NCBI GenBank assembly: GCA_009733575.1
Contig: ML769414.1
Coordinates: 62,001-126,000, forward strand
Reading direction: 5' to 3'
Source of the DNA: Gymnopus androsaceus JB14
Lineage: Eukaryota; Basidiomycota; Agaricomycetes; Agaricales; Omphalotaceae
Length of the DNA: 64,000 nt
Below the pieces are notes generated by a model. It did no database searches. It saw only the letters and a list, made by a program, of their open reading frames with translations, and was not told where the DNA came from. A program made the position numbers and the translations under genes. The first letter of the stretch is position 1. Every line of letters begins with the position of its first letter. Shown piece after piece: positions 13,004 to 24,989 of the stretch.

Positions 13004-15405
13004 TCATTGAACATTCCCCATCTCAAGGTCTACCGGAGGGATTTTGGATCCCTGGTCATTCTTCACCTTCTTAGCTTCGAACGCAGCCAGTCCTTCCTTC
13101 TTGAGTTTTTCTTCGTCGCCTCTTGTAAGTTCCTTGTGCTTGATCATAGTAAAACTGACTACAGTCGCCAAGGCTCCGAGAGACGCATTCATGAAGAACA
13201 GATGCTGAAATCCCGTGGTGTATCCCTTTGAGAGAATCAACGAAGCGTCGCTCGAAGAAATAGTTGATCTGTGCGCCTGGGTGTGCAAGAACGCTTGGGT
13301 TATCGATGATGGTTGAAATGATCGAGGATGAGAGGCCGAGAGAAACCATTGTTGATCTCATAGCATTATTCCTAATGATATCGTTAGAGGCAAAGTAGTA
13401 GCAGATCTAAAGTAGACACATACACAAATGAAGATGCTATGCTCAGCGCAAACGCGCCTCCAAGCATACGAATGAACTAGATCCTTGTTAGACGGTATGC
13501 AATTTTGAAAGTGGAATAACTTTACGTTTCGGAAAGCCGTCGCAACCGACATGTCCTTCCTCGCAACACTCGCTTGGACCGCTACTGTAGTAGTTTGCAT
13601 AGTCTGTAAGTATGATCAATAAAGATGCCTCTTAAATAAAACGAAATTGCGCACCATACCACTCCCGATCCCAGCTAGAAGCATGAGTACCACCATCGTA
13701 GCTTTAGCAGTAAACTCCGTGAAGGTCGAAATGCACCCGCAAGCGATGGTGAGTATTCCAAAGCCAGAGTATACGACAGCCTATTATCAACGATCAGCCT
13801 TTGAGCAGTTTCATCCGGTCAATACTTACGCGATAGCGACCAGTTCGACTGATAGTCATTCCCTAAAGAAGCGCAGTATGAATGAAAACCTATTGGTACC
13901 AGTAGTAATCACTGCTTACAGCAATCCAACTAGCACTCATTTGCCCGATTAACAGGGGAATCAGGAATATGCCTATCAATGCGAATTAGCACAGGAGAAG
14001 ATGATTGATAAGTAAGACTCACCTGCGTGTATGGGTGAATATCCCAGGGCAACTTGGAAGAACTGGGGAATATAATACAACGAAGAAAAGAAGACGAAGC
14101 CACTGCGATATCATCAGTTGGGAACATCTGACAAGTAATTTCCAAGCTTACTTGACAAACATGGAGATATACACTCCCGAGACTGTCGAGTGTTTGAAGA
14201 TGTACACTGAAGAATAAAATTATTAACATACATAGCGATACTCAATATAGACACTCACTAGGTACAATTGGTAAACGTGCGCCCTTCCACTCCCAAAGGC
14301 AAAAGATCAAAGCAACAAGCAATCCAGAACATAACGGAGCTAGAACTATAGCGGAGCCCCATGGGAAGGTTACACCTCCCTATTCAACCAAAGTCAGAAA
14401 AAGAAAAAGTGTACGGATGATTTACTTACCCAAATGAGCGGAAGCATGATGAGCGTACATCCTACGAGGGTTAAAATGGCACCAAGATAATCCACGGCAA
14501 GCAGTTTTCTAGGAAAAACTAAGGAAAAGGAAGATGAGATGGAATAGATCGACATACTTTCGCATATCGCCTTGAACTGGCTTCAAGGGAAGAACTAGCA
14601 CTACTACTACCGTTGCAGCCAAAGATATTGGCAAGGTGATCCAGAAACACCACTAGAAATACGTACGCTAAGTAAAGGTGAGCTATGCCATGTACAACAA
14701 CACTCACCTTCCATCCTGCTTTCTCAGCGAGAAGTCCACCAATAACTGGACCAACCGTATAACCCAATGCAACGACGCCTCCGATAATGCCCTGGATATG
14801 ATATAAATGTCACCGGCCAAGGTCCGTTCTCGAACAGCCATACCTGATACTTTCCTCTGTAAAATCGTAGAGTAAGGAGACGTGGGTTGTGCTTGTGCAA
14901 GAGATCCTCGCCTTTCACGTAGAGTTATGATATCACTAATGATTATTTGCATTAAACCAATAATGCCTCCTCCTCCTGCTCCAGCCACACCTCTGAACAC
15001 AATTATTTGGATGATGCTTTTTGAGAACCCGGCGATAAGATTGCCTAGTCAAATTAGCCATAATGCCCTTTATTACAGTAATAAGCCCTTACCTGTCATG
15101 TAAAGAGACATCGCTATGCACATTGCACTTTTGCGACCAAAGATATCGCTGAAGCGTCCATATAAAGGCTGAAAGCTAGTTGAAGTCATCAAATATGCAG
15201 AAGGGACCCAGGAGATGATTGATCCCGCATTGAAAGCATTGGCCACAGTCGACAAGGCCGTGGCCACTATAACGCTATCCAATGCGGAAACCACCACGCA
15301 AAGGGATAGAGCCATGAAGACCGTGATAACCTGTCTGAAGGGCAAAAGATTCGTTTGGTCTGTCAGTTGTACTGCACTTTCGGATGGGAGGGTTATCGTT
15401 ATCAT
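13004..15405 (-). CDS. MFS transporter, drug:H+ antiporter-2 (14-TM) type, with a probable frameshift
   Basis: A plasma-membrane proton-driven exporter of the DHA2 class. Seen in order: NLLPFRQVITVFMALSLC with VVSALDSVIVATAL (TM1), PLYGRFSDIFGRKSAM (the loop 2-3 motif), FRGVAGAGGGGIIGLMQII, LRERGKYQGIIGGVVALGYT then VGPVIGGLLAEKAGW, and C-terminal TMs ending FFMNASLGALATVVSFTMIKHKEL. At least ten introns occur, including a 13-nt mini-exon at 14844-14856 flanked upstream by a GC donor (14911). The in-frame ATG at 15405 was chosen. An upstream ATG at 15499 opens a tail (STPLAHTELSVKESSPEPEV) in another frame. Between 13240 and 13290 the frame changes in the middle of a family-conserved stretch with no intron signal, so the gene or assembly carries a 1-nt indel. 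Confidence 0.75.
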
Positions 15406-16499
15406 TCTTTGTCGCGGTCTCCGATTCTAGAACGACTTCAGGCTCCGGAGAAGACTCTTTGACAGAGAGTTCTGTATGAGCAAGAGGGGTGCTGGCCATG
15501 GATCGCGTAGAAAGTGACTAGATGGTGGAAGTTGTGGGGGTGGGGCCAAAGACGACCATATGCCTTCTCTACGTATAAATACCTGCATGCCTGCATGCAC
15601 GATCGGCCAAAGCGTGCCGACTCGAGCAATCCGAAACACCGATAACAAAAAATAAAAAACGGCTGACTTTAGCAACGTAATTATCGGATTTCGCTTCCAA
15701 TTACTTTACTCACATGTTGGAAGATTGCAACGAGGATTGAAATGAAAGAGAGCTATATACATATGTGAAAGATCGCGCGCGTGAAACGCTGAAAGCCAGC
15801 GGTAGTACATCGGCTCTCGGGTCCGACACATATGCATTCACGGTAGCAAGCGACAAGGAAGGAAATCACTCACTCTTCCTATTCGAGAAAGGCAAACTCC
15901 TCAAAAGTACGAAGATGAACCCACAGCTCAGATGTCCACTGCAGCGCGGAGCAAGATCGTCTTTATGATGAAGATCATGACCAAATCTACCGCAACGGGA
16001 TGGTTAATACCGTCAGCTTTCATTGAAGTCATTAGTATCTTTGGGCCACCGAAGGCAGTCTACTGCTTACGCTGAACGTATGATGATCAGCGAGAAGGGC
16101 CGGCGCCAGCTAATGCACCGAAAGCAAGCAGAAGTTGCGCTAACCCAAGCATTGAGATGTGAGAAAACCAAACGAGACTGGTCTGCATTCCTTCGACGAG
16201 CAGTACTTACAGGTTAATTACCTCACGTACCACCAAATGGCCTCCCGGAGGACCGTTGTATTTTAGGACGTGAGAAGCACGAGAGGAATAATCTTACTGC
16301 TTTGCTTTCGGAAGTGATTGGTGAAATCTCTGGAGTCTGGATCTGGAGCGCACGAAATAGCTCATGTCTCGGAGGTACATACAATAAGGGCTAAGGGGCA
16401 CTTTAGAAGGCGGAAGGACTCAACCATCGAAGACAGGAAGAGCTCTCACTTTTCTGTTCATCTTATTCGTGATCATCTTGGTCGTTGCGTGAAGGCAAC
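15406..16499. other. Intergenic, no gene seen
   Basis: Promoter side of the MFS gene plus spacer. Several short ORFs were checked but none shows a domain, signal peptide or splice structure I can support. Confidence 0.3.
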
Positions 16500-16995
16500 A
16501 GGCGCTAACCACGTACGTCTGCCGTTCGAATGCCGAGGCTCAAGCGCTCACCGTTCAACTTGTCGATGTTTTTCTAATCCACAACTTCTACAAGCGAAGG
16601 AATACATAGGTGAGCCCTCTTACCATCTCTTTTATTCTTGATGAAAGAATTTGACCTATATCCACGAACGTCATGTACAATTGCATGCACGCAATGCGGA
16701 CTAACCAAATCCTAGTTATCCTGAGCTTTCTTTTTTTCGCTCCTTTAGCCAAAGAACAGCTACTAACTGAATCTTTACAGGGTATTGTTCTTTTTTTTTC
16801 AGTTGAAGGAAGACAGGATGGTGCTATATTGGAAATGACGAGTGTTGTACATTGAAGAGATAGCGTTTTTTGTTTTTTAGACGGAGGTGAGCGATTTTTC
16901 TTCTGCTCACATTCGATTTCTTACGCCCACGCTGCTTGCGTAGCCGGAGTAGCGCAAGTCATTAGCCTCCAGTATTGTGTCGAACCATGAGGATG
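16500..16995 (+). repeat. Diverged duplicate block (copy 1), inverted relative to 24.23-24.74 kb; possible gene remnant
   Basis: This block is clearly homologous, in reverse orientation, to 24230-24740. Shared landmarks include ATAGCGTTTTT, the stretch around the last ATGTACAATTGCATG, and a splice-donor-like AATACATAG|GTGAG. In one frame both copies keep a similar peptide (AEAQALTVQLVDV here, ADAQALNVQHVDV in the other copy), which suggests an old coding exon. Copy 1 also has an ORF beginning MYNCMHAMRTNQILVILSFL, but copy 2 is frameshifted there. I cannot name the product. It is most likely a decayed duplicated gene or transposon fragment. Confidence 0.45.
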
Positions 16996-17646
16996 GATAT
17001 TGGTGCGTTTTAAATTCTATTCCATGATCCTAGAACTTATCTACAGCTTAGAGGTCCACGCCCAGTATCTAGTATTTCACGGCTAGCTTTTCTTCACATT
17101 TATTCCTTCTTCGAAGCAATCAAGTTTACATTTGCATTTCGTTTCTGACTAGGACTACAAACATAATGCGTCCATAAGGAAGCTAGCTGTCTACAGTATC
17201 GACGTCAGATGCCAGATTTCTGTGATATTGACGGGCTCTAGAATGCATGCCCGCAAATGCTATCTAACCAACTGCTACTTACTAACTTGTCGAAGTCTTT
17301 CAACTGTATCGACACCCCATGGTAGACCGGTCATGATCGGAAGTGACGATTCGAACTTGGCAATGAACGCATGACCGAGCCTTATAGTAAGAGTGTTATT
17401 CAAGCTGGCATTTTAGCCGAGTTTTTTTGTGCACTTATTACTGAGCAGGGGTATTTTCTGTAATCGTAACGGCCTTTCTAGTCCGCCGAACTAAGCAGAC
17501 TGCTTGCCAGCATATTTACTGGTTGTTAATTGACAAGACTTGGAGATTACCGAGGTGAACACCGAACTCAAGAAGCTTTATAACTCTGGTCGCTGAAAGT
17601 GTAAAAGCAGCAAATTCCCCTCTCCTTTTAAATTCTCCTGATAGTC
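16996..17646. other. Intergenic, no gene seen
   Basis: Upstream region of the alkenal reductase gene. No coding exon or repeat with clear ends was seen. Confidence 0.35.
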
Positions 17647-19142
17647 ATGGGCCGCATTACAAACGCACGATTCTTGTTCAACGAAATACCCGCTGGTAAG
17701 TCACTTTTCGCGCTATTGTTTACATCGGTCCTAATCTGGATGTAGGTTTTCCTGAAGACAAGACCTTCAAGTATGATACCAGCCAGACTATCGATTTGGA
17801 AAATGAACCTCTCAATGGTGGTGTCCTGTTGAAAGTTTTGCTCCTATCCGCGGACCCCTACAATAGGGTGCAGATGCGTCCAGCTGACGTGGAAGGCTAC
17901 ATGGTGGGTAAAAACATCATTCTCCCTTCGTGCTGATTCGTCTTACTTACTATCTACTTAGCCCCCTTTCATCGTTGGTCAACCGTGAGTGTTTCTAATC
18001 TTTTCCGATGCATTCTCGGGCTCATTGACTCATCCTTATAGGCTTTTCACTTTCGGTGTCGGAAAAGTTGTTCGTTCTGAGAAGCAAGGGTTCAAGGCTG
18101 GTGATATCGTATATAGCATATTGTGTAGGTCCAATTCTGCTCCGAGGCTTCGTGCACGCTCCCCCGTCAGAGCTATGACTGATTAAACGTTATACTCTAG
18201 ACCACGCGGAATATTTCGTGTTCAACGACCATCCATTCCCGATGATGGTTTTGAAGCCCGAAACTGGTCTCCATTATTCGGCGTACGTGGGTGCGGCAGG
18301 TATGCCGGGTCAAACCGCATACTACGGTTGGAAAGAATACGCCAACGCCAAAGCAGTATGTCCCTCCTTGTTTTCCATATTCATATTCATTTTATCTTCT
18401 TTCTCTAGGGAGAAACTGTCTTCGTGTCTGGAGGAGCAGGCCCCGTTGGAAGGTCAGTCAGTAGCACTTGAATGACCATTGAACAAGAAAACTGATTTTG
18501 ACCTCTTCGGTTTGTAGTCTCGTCATTCAATTGGCGAAGCAAGATGGCCTCAAAGTTATCGCCTCCGCCGGCAGTAAAGAAAAGGTCCAGTTCCTCAAGG
18601 ACATTGGAGCAGATGTGGCGTTCAACTACAAGACCGAGAGTACAGCTGATATACTCAAGAAAGAGGGTCCATTGCATGTGTGAGTATACAAGTACCTTCG
18701 AAAGCTCAAATACATCGACTAACAATCTTCAGTTATTGGGATAACGTCGGTGGAACTACCCTAGATCTGGCGATTGAGAACGCTGCCATACACGCCCGAT
18801 TCATAGAATGTGGTGCAATCTCGCAGTATAACTCCAAGGATGGTGTGAATATGAAGGTTCGTGAACGCCGGGTCTTATTTCACTGTTTACTGACTCTGTG
18901 TTGTACAGAACCTGGACCAAATTTATGCCCGTCGCATTATCCTATACGGGTTCCTCATCACTGATCTAGCCCCCAAGTGGCAAGATGAGTTCTACACGGT
19001 GGTTCCGAAGAAACTCGCCAGTGGTGAATTCAAGTACACTGAGGATATTACACGCGGGTTGGAGAATGCTGGTAAAGCGATACTCGAAGTTCAGATTGGA
19101 AAAAATACAGGAAAGAAGGTTATTGTTGTTGCGGACAATTGA
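17647..19142 (+). CDS. NADP-dependent alkenal/prostaglandin reductase-like zinc-free MDR dehydrogenase
   Basis: Member of the medium-chain dehydrogenase/reductase superfamily, leukotriene B4 12-hydroxydehydrogenase / alkenal double-bond reductase branch. Such enzymes reduce the C=C bond of reactive alpha,beta-unsaturated aldehydes and ketones with NADPH in the cytosol. Nine exons join in phase: 17647-17695, 17746-17903, 17962-17984, 18042-18124, 18201-18355, 18409-18452, 18518-18679, 18733-18856, 18909-19142. Family marks are SADPYNRVQMR, GAAGMPGQTAYYGWKEYANA, the Rossmann loop SGGAGPVGSLVIQLAKQDG, AGSKEKVQFLKDIGADVAFN, YWDNVGGTTLDLAIE, and the end LEVQIGKNTGKKVIVV. Length (~340 aa) is normal. 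No Zn ligands are expected or seen. The model is complete and all splice sites are GT-AG. Confidence 0.9.
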
Positions 19143-19425
19143 ATGAAGCCAATCATCTGTTAGAAACAACAATATACTTACTCGTCTACAGTACATATAC
19201 ATGTGCGTAGAAAAGTAGAACTGATGGAACGCAGAACTACGGTTAACCTTGAGCGTCTCCAATACTGAATATCCACAAATTGGCCGCTACGAGAGCAACA
19301 AAATCTCATCTTGTGACATTGAATTACAAAGTAGGATCACTGTAGTTCAACACGGCGGCAGGAGTAGCCAGCAGTAAGCTTTAGATGAATCAGTTATTTT
19401 TCGGAAAGAGCCATGAAAAGTAAGC

Positions 19426-21836
19426 CTACTTGGCACTAGCTGCCCAATCAACAGGCGGAGACTCCCCAGTACCAATAATTGTCTTCTTCGCTATACTCGG
19501 TACACCTTTATCTGTCAATAAAAAGAGGTACGCTGGACCGGGTGGGTATATATTGGCGTTGGGCGGAGCACTGATTACCACGCTACGATGATCGGTGGAG
19601 AGTGTAACTAATAATTTTACCAACCGCTGGTCCATGGTTACACCATGGGTGCTGAATCCGAGGTCCATTAACGATACTAATAAGTAATGAATAAATTATA
19701 ACACTAATGCACGTTGTCAACTAATGCTCACCGGAAACAGAGGTAGTATTAGGCGGTAAATGAACAGACAACTTGAAATCAGATCCGTACGGTATGGTTT
19801 GCGGAAGACCATTGTAAGTCGGTCTGTCCTCGACAATATACGGCGGAGCTAAGAATTCCACTCTAATTGTGCATCAGTAAATATCGACTATGCAAGAATG
19901 TAACAAACAGACCTGTATTCAGTGGGGAATGGCGGAAGGATTGATACGTCCGCATTGGGATTGGAGCCAGCCAGCATAATATCCCCGAACGGCGTCAAAG
20001 TTGCAACGGAATGATACATCCTCGCTATGGTTGATACTGGAATACCATCCGTGGAGAACCTTTGGCCACTGGGAGCAGACGGGTTGTACACGACCGCCTG
20101 GAATGCTGGGTTAGCTGCATTGCTCTCTCCAACACGATCTGAAACCTATAACAAATAATAAGTATAAAAATCAGAACGTTGTCGACTCTGTTTCTTGAAC
20201 GCACTGTATCGTAAGCAGCTATTCCGCTTTGTGCTCCATTGACAATAACGACTCTTCCATCTGGGAGTAGGTTCATATTCAACATCGTCCTACCCTGAGG
20301 CATGTGTTCCACCTCCCAGCCCTTCTGAATCCCTTCAGGAGTTAAAGTCATCCTGAGGCATTGATTACTCGCTGGGTCATTTATCGTATAGAAACTCAGT
20401 GGTTCGAAGTCAGGTAAATCCGAGCCTCCGCAGATGAAGATTTCGGGCTGATAGTTGTTTTCTGGATTAAGAGGAAGGAGAACAGCACTTCCTGAAAATG
20501 GGGAACTGCCAGCAGCACATGTTAGCAATAATAGAATACCTCCCTCTCAATGCGCACCTAATTTTCACTCCATTCGGTATGAATGGAAGACGTTTAATTT
20601 CAGTGTTCGTACGCCAGTCGAAGAGTATCGACCTGTTATTAGCAGCCATAAATATATTTCCATCTGGGAGGAGGTGCATGTTAGGGAATTGATTGGCGCC
20701 TTCAGAATCGATGAGCAGCTGGATGGGGATTTGAGTGCCATTGAAGCCTACCCCAAATGATATTGTCCGTATAGTGAGATGATACACATTGGAATTTCGG
20801 TTGGCAGACAATACGACGTACCATTGATGTTCTTAGGAGGGAAGAACTCGTATGTTGGATTGTTGTAGGTGACGTTATTGAAATAACTACAAAGGTTCAA
20901 GGAATTAGCCAAGGAATCGGAAATGGCAGTCCCTTGCACTTACGCCTGATCAAAAGAGCCACTAAACAAGGGATCAGATTGATTGGATAATACATCCTTT
21001 TGTTAAGTTCTTCATACATACCCCATTATCATTATGGATCCGTCTTGCACTCGTAACTAGTACAGAGGTCATGTTATCAGGAGTGCTTCGCACTAATTTT
21101 GGGATCGCTTACAGAGCTGGGATACCATCGTTTGGACGTCTAGATATTGGTTCAGTCGTCGGATGACATGAGTTCAGGATAAACTCACCAAACGCGTAGT
21201 GTTTTGGTTCTCCCAAAAGTCACAAGTATTGTCATCACAAGGAGTGAATAACCGAACAGCCTGTAAGCCATTATCACCTATTCTGCAGATTAATATTTCG
21301 ATAGAAAACGGAAAATGGCTTGCACGCACCAGTGATTACCACAGGATTTCCACCGGTACTGATCATAGTGCCATTTGAGAGGAATCTGTATGAGAGCCCG
21401 GGGATATGTTGAACTAGAGACAATGCAAAAATGATACTACTACTTACCCGCCGGTGCTACACCAGGTGTTGCTTGTAGGATCAAGCGGCCGCAATGTCGT
21501 ATTTATGCGATCCAATTCTGTAGCCCAAGCGACGTGGCCATCGACTTGGAGCGCATTGTGCTCTCTAATATCGATCTGTGGTTAGCTTGGTTCGCGACAA
21601 AAACGTAGTACAGCACATACACTCTGTCGAGAACAACTACTTTGTTTTCTGATACTACCGTCATCAAGATGGCGCTCACGCCTGTAAGACTGAAAGATTC
21701 ATCATAAATGGTATCGTTAGAAGTAGGTAGGTGAGTAAATTACATACCCCTGCTGGTCCAGCGTCCATGTCCCTGGCACAAACACAGCGGCTTGACAAGT
21801 TGACGCTACGAGAAGTAGATGAAGAGACTTTTGCAT
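19426..21836 (-). CDS. Glyoxal oxidase-type copper radical oxidase (CAZy AA5_1-like)
   Basis: An extracellular copper-radical enzyme that oxidises small aldehydes and makes H2O2, which can feed peroxidases in wood decay. The start at 21836 gives a signal peptide (QKSLHLLLVASTCQA) followed by the mature start FVPGTWTLDQQG. All active-site elements of the family can be seen: the cross-linking Cys in SNTWCSTGG, its Tyr in NNPTYEFFPPKN, the axial Tyr and His in ARMYHSVATLTP, and the last His in STHGVTMDQR. Kelch-like strands are spread through exons such as QFPNMHLLPDGNIFMAANN and MNLLPDGRVVIVNGAQSG. The gene is split by about 13 short introns. Several small exons were traced by motif, not by every splice base. 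No frameshift was needed. Nothing in the flanks suggests a cluster. Confidence 0.88.
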
Positions 21837-22561
21837 CACAATCAAGAATACCGGTCACTATGGAGCAGGCTTTATAGGCCATAGTCTGATCTCACGATTG
21901 TGCAATGTTCGAATGGGAATGCAGCTCCTGTCACGGAGAAGAATAGTGGCGCATTCAAGATACGTAAATTGACAGGAAGGAGGTGAAATCGTCCACTAAG
22001 AAGACGGGTTTGAATCTTCCTCCAAGCGATACGAAAATCATGCTCCAGTACGTGACGTTCATGAGAGAAAGAAAGCTACCACTGAAACTTGATGTGAATA
22101 AATGAGGACCCGAAGGGCTCGATATCAGGGACATAAAGATTAATGTTCCTTGATATCCAGTGGACTACGTGTTGGCCTAGCTTGAAGGAAGACTGGTCTC
22201 AATCGAGTTTGGACGGTCGCCATTACAAGAATTTCCTTTGGATTTTGTTCGTGGATATGGAAAGACGAATCTGATGAATCAGAAAAAAAAAGGTCGAACT
22301 GAAGAATCAGAATGGTGATTGGCTGGACGATCTCGACGCTACAAAGATATTATTCGGTTTGAAAATAAACAGAACGCACCCAGTGCACTGCCCGATGTAT
22401 ATATAATTGCTCCAGAGGCTTGCGATCATTGTCCTACAGCTGGAGATCCTTCTAGTATGGACATAACAGGCACCCAACGCGATACCGGAAAGAAAATGAA
22501 CAGGGGCTCTGCAATTTTAATGAGATCGTGCGGGGGATTCTTCGCTTTCTTCCACCTGACT
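21837..22561. other. Intergenic, no gene seen
   Basis: Promoter side of the glyoxal oxidase gene. One 84-codon ORF (22319-22573) has no recognisable feature and runs into the micro-transposon below. Confidence 0.35.
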
Positions 22562-22570
22562 ATAAGTAAC

Positions 22571-22660
22571 TAGGCCTAAAGCAGTTCCCTCTAGGAGGTT
22601 GTCTAGCGAGGATTCTTGCGTAACAACGACAACCTCCTAGAGGGGACTGCTTTAGGCCTA
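22571..22660. mobile_element. 90-bp palindromic micro-transposon with 9-bp target duplication
   Basis: The element begins TAGGCCTAAAGCAG and ends with its inverse. The two ends match over 33 bp with one mismatch (22571-22603 against 22628-22660), leaving a ~24-nt loop. It is flanked by perfect 9-bp direct repeats ATAAGTAAC (22562-22570 and 22661-22669). A 9-bp target duplication is typical of Mutator-like elements, so a Mutator-type non-autonomous element is my inference. No coding capacity. Confidence 0.85.
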
Positions 22661-22669
22661 ATAAGTAAC

Positions 22670-23519
22670 ATGAGAAGACTCAGAAGTTGTCGGTAATATA
22701 CTACAGGTGAAGTGACGTGCCAAGAGAAGATAACAAGTACAGAATCACCAAGAGATACTTAGTTCTTCAAACGTCCCGGTTCAGTGCGCTGGTATTCTGG
22801 AGGAAAAATTCGGATAGACCAAGGATAGACAGTCGAAATTAGAGGAGAGTAGGAATCGGTGGTAGTAGATAAAACGGCGCTATTGCCTAATTAAACCGTA
22901 TTAAGCGCTCAAGTTAGAGCCATAGTCTTAGGACTATGTTAAATCGACCAAATTTAACTTACGCACGCTAATTGCCCAACCGTCAAAGTATTGCTTGTAC
23001 TAAATCTCTTCAGATCTGCAGATGATCCAAACAACTCTCATACCATCTCCCATTAAAGACAGGATGTTATCATAAAAGTGCGCCGCTACATACGAGAGCG
23101 AGGTCGAGGACAAGGGGCATCATGGCACAAAAACTTGGAGGGTGAATCTGAGGCTCTTGTTTTAACGATATCCTTATAGGCCTAAAACGCCGCAACGATA
23201 GCGAAGGTGAATATCGGAGTAAGGGAAGCGCATATAAACCCAAGCTTACTTTCGAAGTAAGTATAGGCGACCTGCTTATATATGAATAATCTATTAAATG
23301 AAAGAGTTACGCCGAAGCAAAGAATGACGGGCGACGTATACAACAACAGTAGCGAAGTCGCAGCAGTTTCAAACGAGCGTTTTTCCCAGAAATAAATAAT
23401 ACCGCAAAGGCCTAAGTAGAGCTCAGGCTCCGTCGTCTGAAAATGCAATAAATGAACCGACCGAAAAAAAAACATTTGAGATGTAGACTGACCTCGAGGA
23501 TGAATAAAAAATTCAAGTA
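22670..23519. other. Spacer and downstream part of peptide gene 1
   Basis: The right half (about 23180-23519) is homologous to the region downstream of the two other W-C-x-W-C peptide genes. It contains an intron-like segment (donor just after the coding stop, acceptor ATTTTCAG on the minus strand). A 113-codon minus ORF at 23182-23523 overlaps it but is not kept in the other two copies, so I read it as spliced 3' untranslated sequence. Nothing was recognised in 22670-23180. Confidence 0.35.
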
Positions 23520-23737
23520 TCACCAGGCATATGTCTCAATGCACCATTCGCACCACCGTGCTTCGTGTTCGTCACTGTAGTCAAAGAAAGAAAAAAAAGC
23601 ATGAGTTCTTAACTAGTGCTTGAAAACAGTGGTGAAAGAGCGTACGCCTGAGGTGCTGGCAATGGACTCGCGATGCTCGAGGAGCCGAGAAAAACGCAAA
23701 CAAGAGCAAACTCGAACAAGTAGGTCCAGCGGGCCAT
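23520..23737 (-). CDS. Small secreted W-C-x-W-C peptide, copy 1 (48 aa)
   Basis: Two exons on the minus strand: 23646-23737 and 23520-23574, intron GT (GTACGC) to AG, phase 2. The protein begins MARWTYLFEFALVCVFLG followed by SSSIAS, a clear signal peptide. A short SPLPAPQ propeptide-like stretch follows, then ADEHEARWCEWCIETYAW and a stop. Two further paralogues (25688-25902 and 38412-38631) keep the same start, the same intron position and phase, and the same core EARWC-x-WC-x-E. All three also share a TATA-like GGTATAAG about 80-100 nt upstream (here 23833-23840). Function unknown. The two cysteines could form a small ring or pair between molecules. Too short for ordinary gene calling. I know no named family with this motif. 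Confidence 0.7.
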
Positions 23738-24229
23738 AGTCTGTTCTTAGCTAAGTAGTAGGAGGGTGCGAGAGTATGCTTGGGACGGGAGCGGGAGCAA
23801 CTTGAAAGAAGAATTCAGACTGCTTGGGATTTCTTATACCTTTCTTTACCCGCTCAGCGCCGGGTTCAATTGGTTCAATGAGGGTTCGATTCAAAATTTC
23901 CAATATGAATGTGGAGCCTTGAGGAATAGATTGTGACAAGCATCGAAATGACGACCTAAGCTCGGGGCATAAACACCGGACGAAGCAGCAAACATTTGAG
24001 CTACATAGACAAATAGACCGAGCTGATCATGATAGCTGATCATGATAGCTGAACCAGCAAGGCTGGCATTCGATACTCAAGAATTTCACTGGGCGCGCAT
24101 CGTACGCCTGTACCCGTGGATACATAAACCGTTATGAGCATGCCTTAGTACGTGCAGTAGAAAAATCAGAATAAGTTCAGGAATCATTAAATGGAATTGA
24201 AAACGCACTAATATCCATCCTCATGGTCC
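23738..24229. other. Promoter side of peptide gene 1, repeat-derived
   Basis: Contains the TATA-like box of peptide gene 1. The part up to about 24000 is shared with the flanks of copies 2 and 3. A 13-nt direct repeat (TGATCATGATAGC) lies near 24025-24050. No other gene seen. Confidence 0.35.
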
Positions 24230-24740
24230 GACGCAATACTGGAGGATGACGACTTGTAGTACTTCGGCTACGCAAGTGGAGGAATAATTGCTAGTCCGGG
24301 ATAGGCGTAAAAAATCAAATGTGAGCAGAAAAAGAAAAATCGCTCACCTGTTCCTCCAAAAAAAAAAACGCTATCTCTTAAACGTACAATGATCATCACT
24401 TCCAATAGAGCATCACCCGATCATCCATTCAAGAGGGAAAAAAAGTATATCCTGTAAAAATTCAGTTAGTAGCAATTCTTTGGCCAATGGGGCGAAAAAG
24501 ATAAAATAAAGCTCAGGATAACTAGGATTTGGCTAGTCCGCATTACGCACATGCAATTGTACATGACGTTCGTGGATATAGGTCAAATTTTTTCATCAAG
24601 AATAAAGAGATGGTTAGAGGACTCACCTATGTATTCCCGTGCTTGTGGACTAGAAACAACCACAAAAAGACAACGTCAACATGTTGAACGTTAAGCGCTT
24701 GAGCATCGGCACGAACGGCAGACGCGTGGTTTAGCGCCTG
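24230..24740 (-). repeat. Diverged duplicate block (copy 2), inverted relative to 16.50-16.99 kb
   Basis: Reverse-complement homologue of 16500-16995, including the same donor-like AATACATAG|GTGAG and the peptide stretch ADAQALNVQHVDV in the coding-like frame. Small indels distinguish the copies. It sits immediately upstream of the peptide-1 region. Product unknown. Confidence 0.45.
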
Positions 24741-24989
24741 CAATCTTTGCTTGTTGTCTTCACAAATGTACTTAAATGTAAATGCTCTCAAAGCAGCCAC
24801 TAAATTGCGTCAAAATACAAAGCTTGAAAAAATGCATGCTCTTGGAAATTGCTAGGCAGGCTTGGCTTGGCTTAGGCCTCAAACAACCTCTCAAAGTGAG
24901 AACTCTTATCTCACTCTACCATTTCGGGCCCTCGAGAAATATAGTTCGCGTCCAATCGCTTCAGGCAAAAAATTAAGACCAACGTATAG

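Noticed and set aside
16673..16855. 60-aa ORF with a signal-like N-terminus (MYNCMHAMRTNQILVILSFL) as a second secreted peptide
   Set aside because: The homologous copy at ~24.4-24.5 kb is frameshifted within the first 30 codons and the rest is not conserved. Kept only as part of a duplicated block.
23182..23523. 113-codon minus ORF with hydrophobic stretches
   Set aside because: It overlaps the stop and the downstream intron of peptide gene 1 and is not kept in copies 2 and 3. More likely spliced 3' sequence.
23870..23900. GGTTCGATTC box resembling a tRNA T-loop
   Set aside because: No acceptor stem, anticodon arm or D arm can be built around it on either strand.
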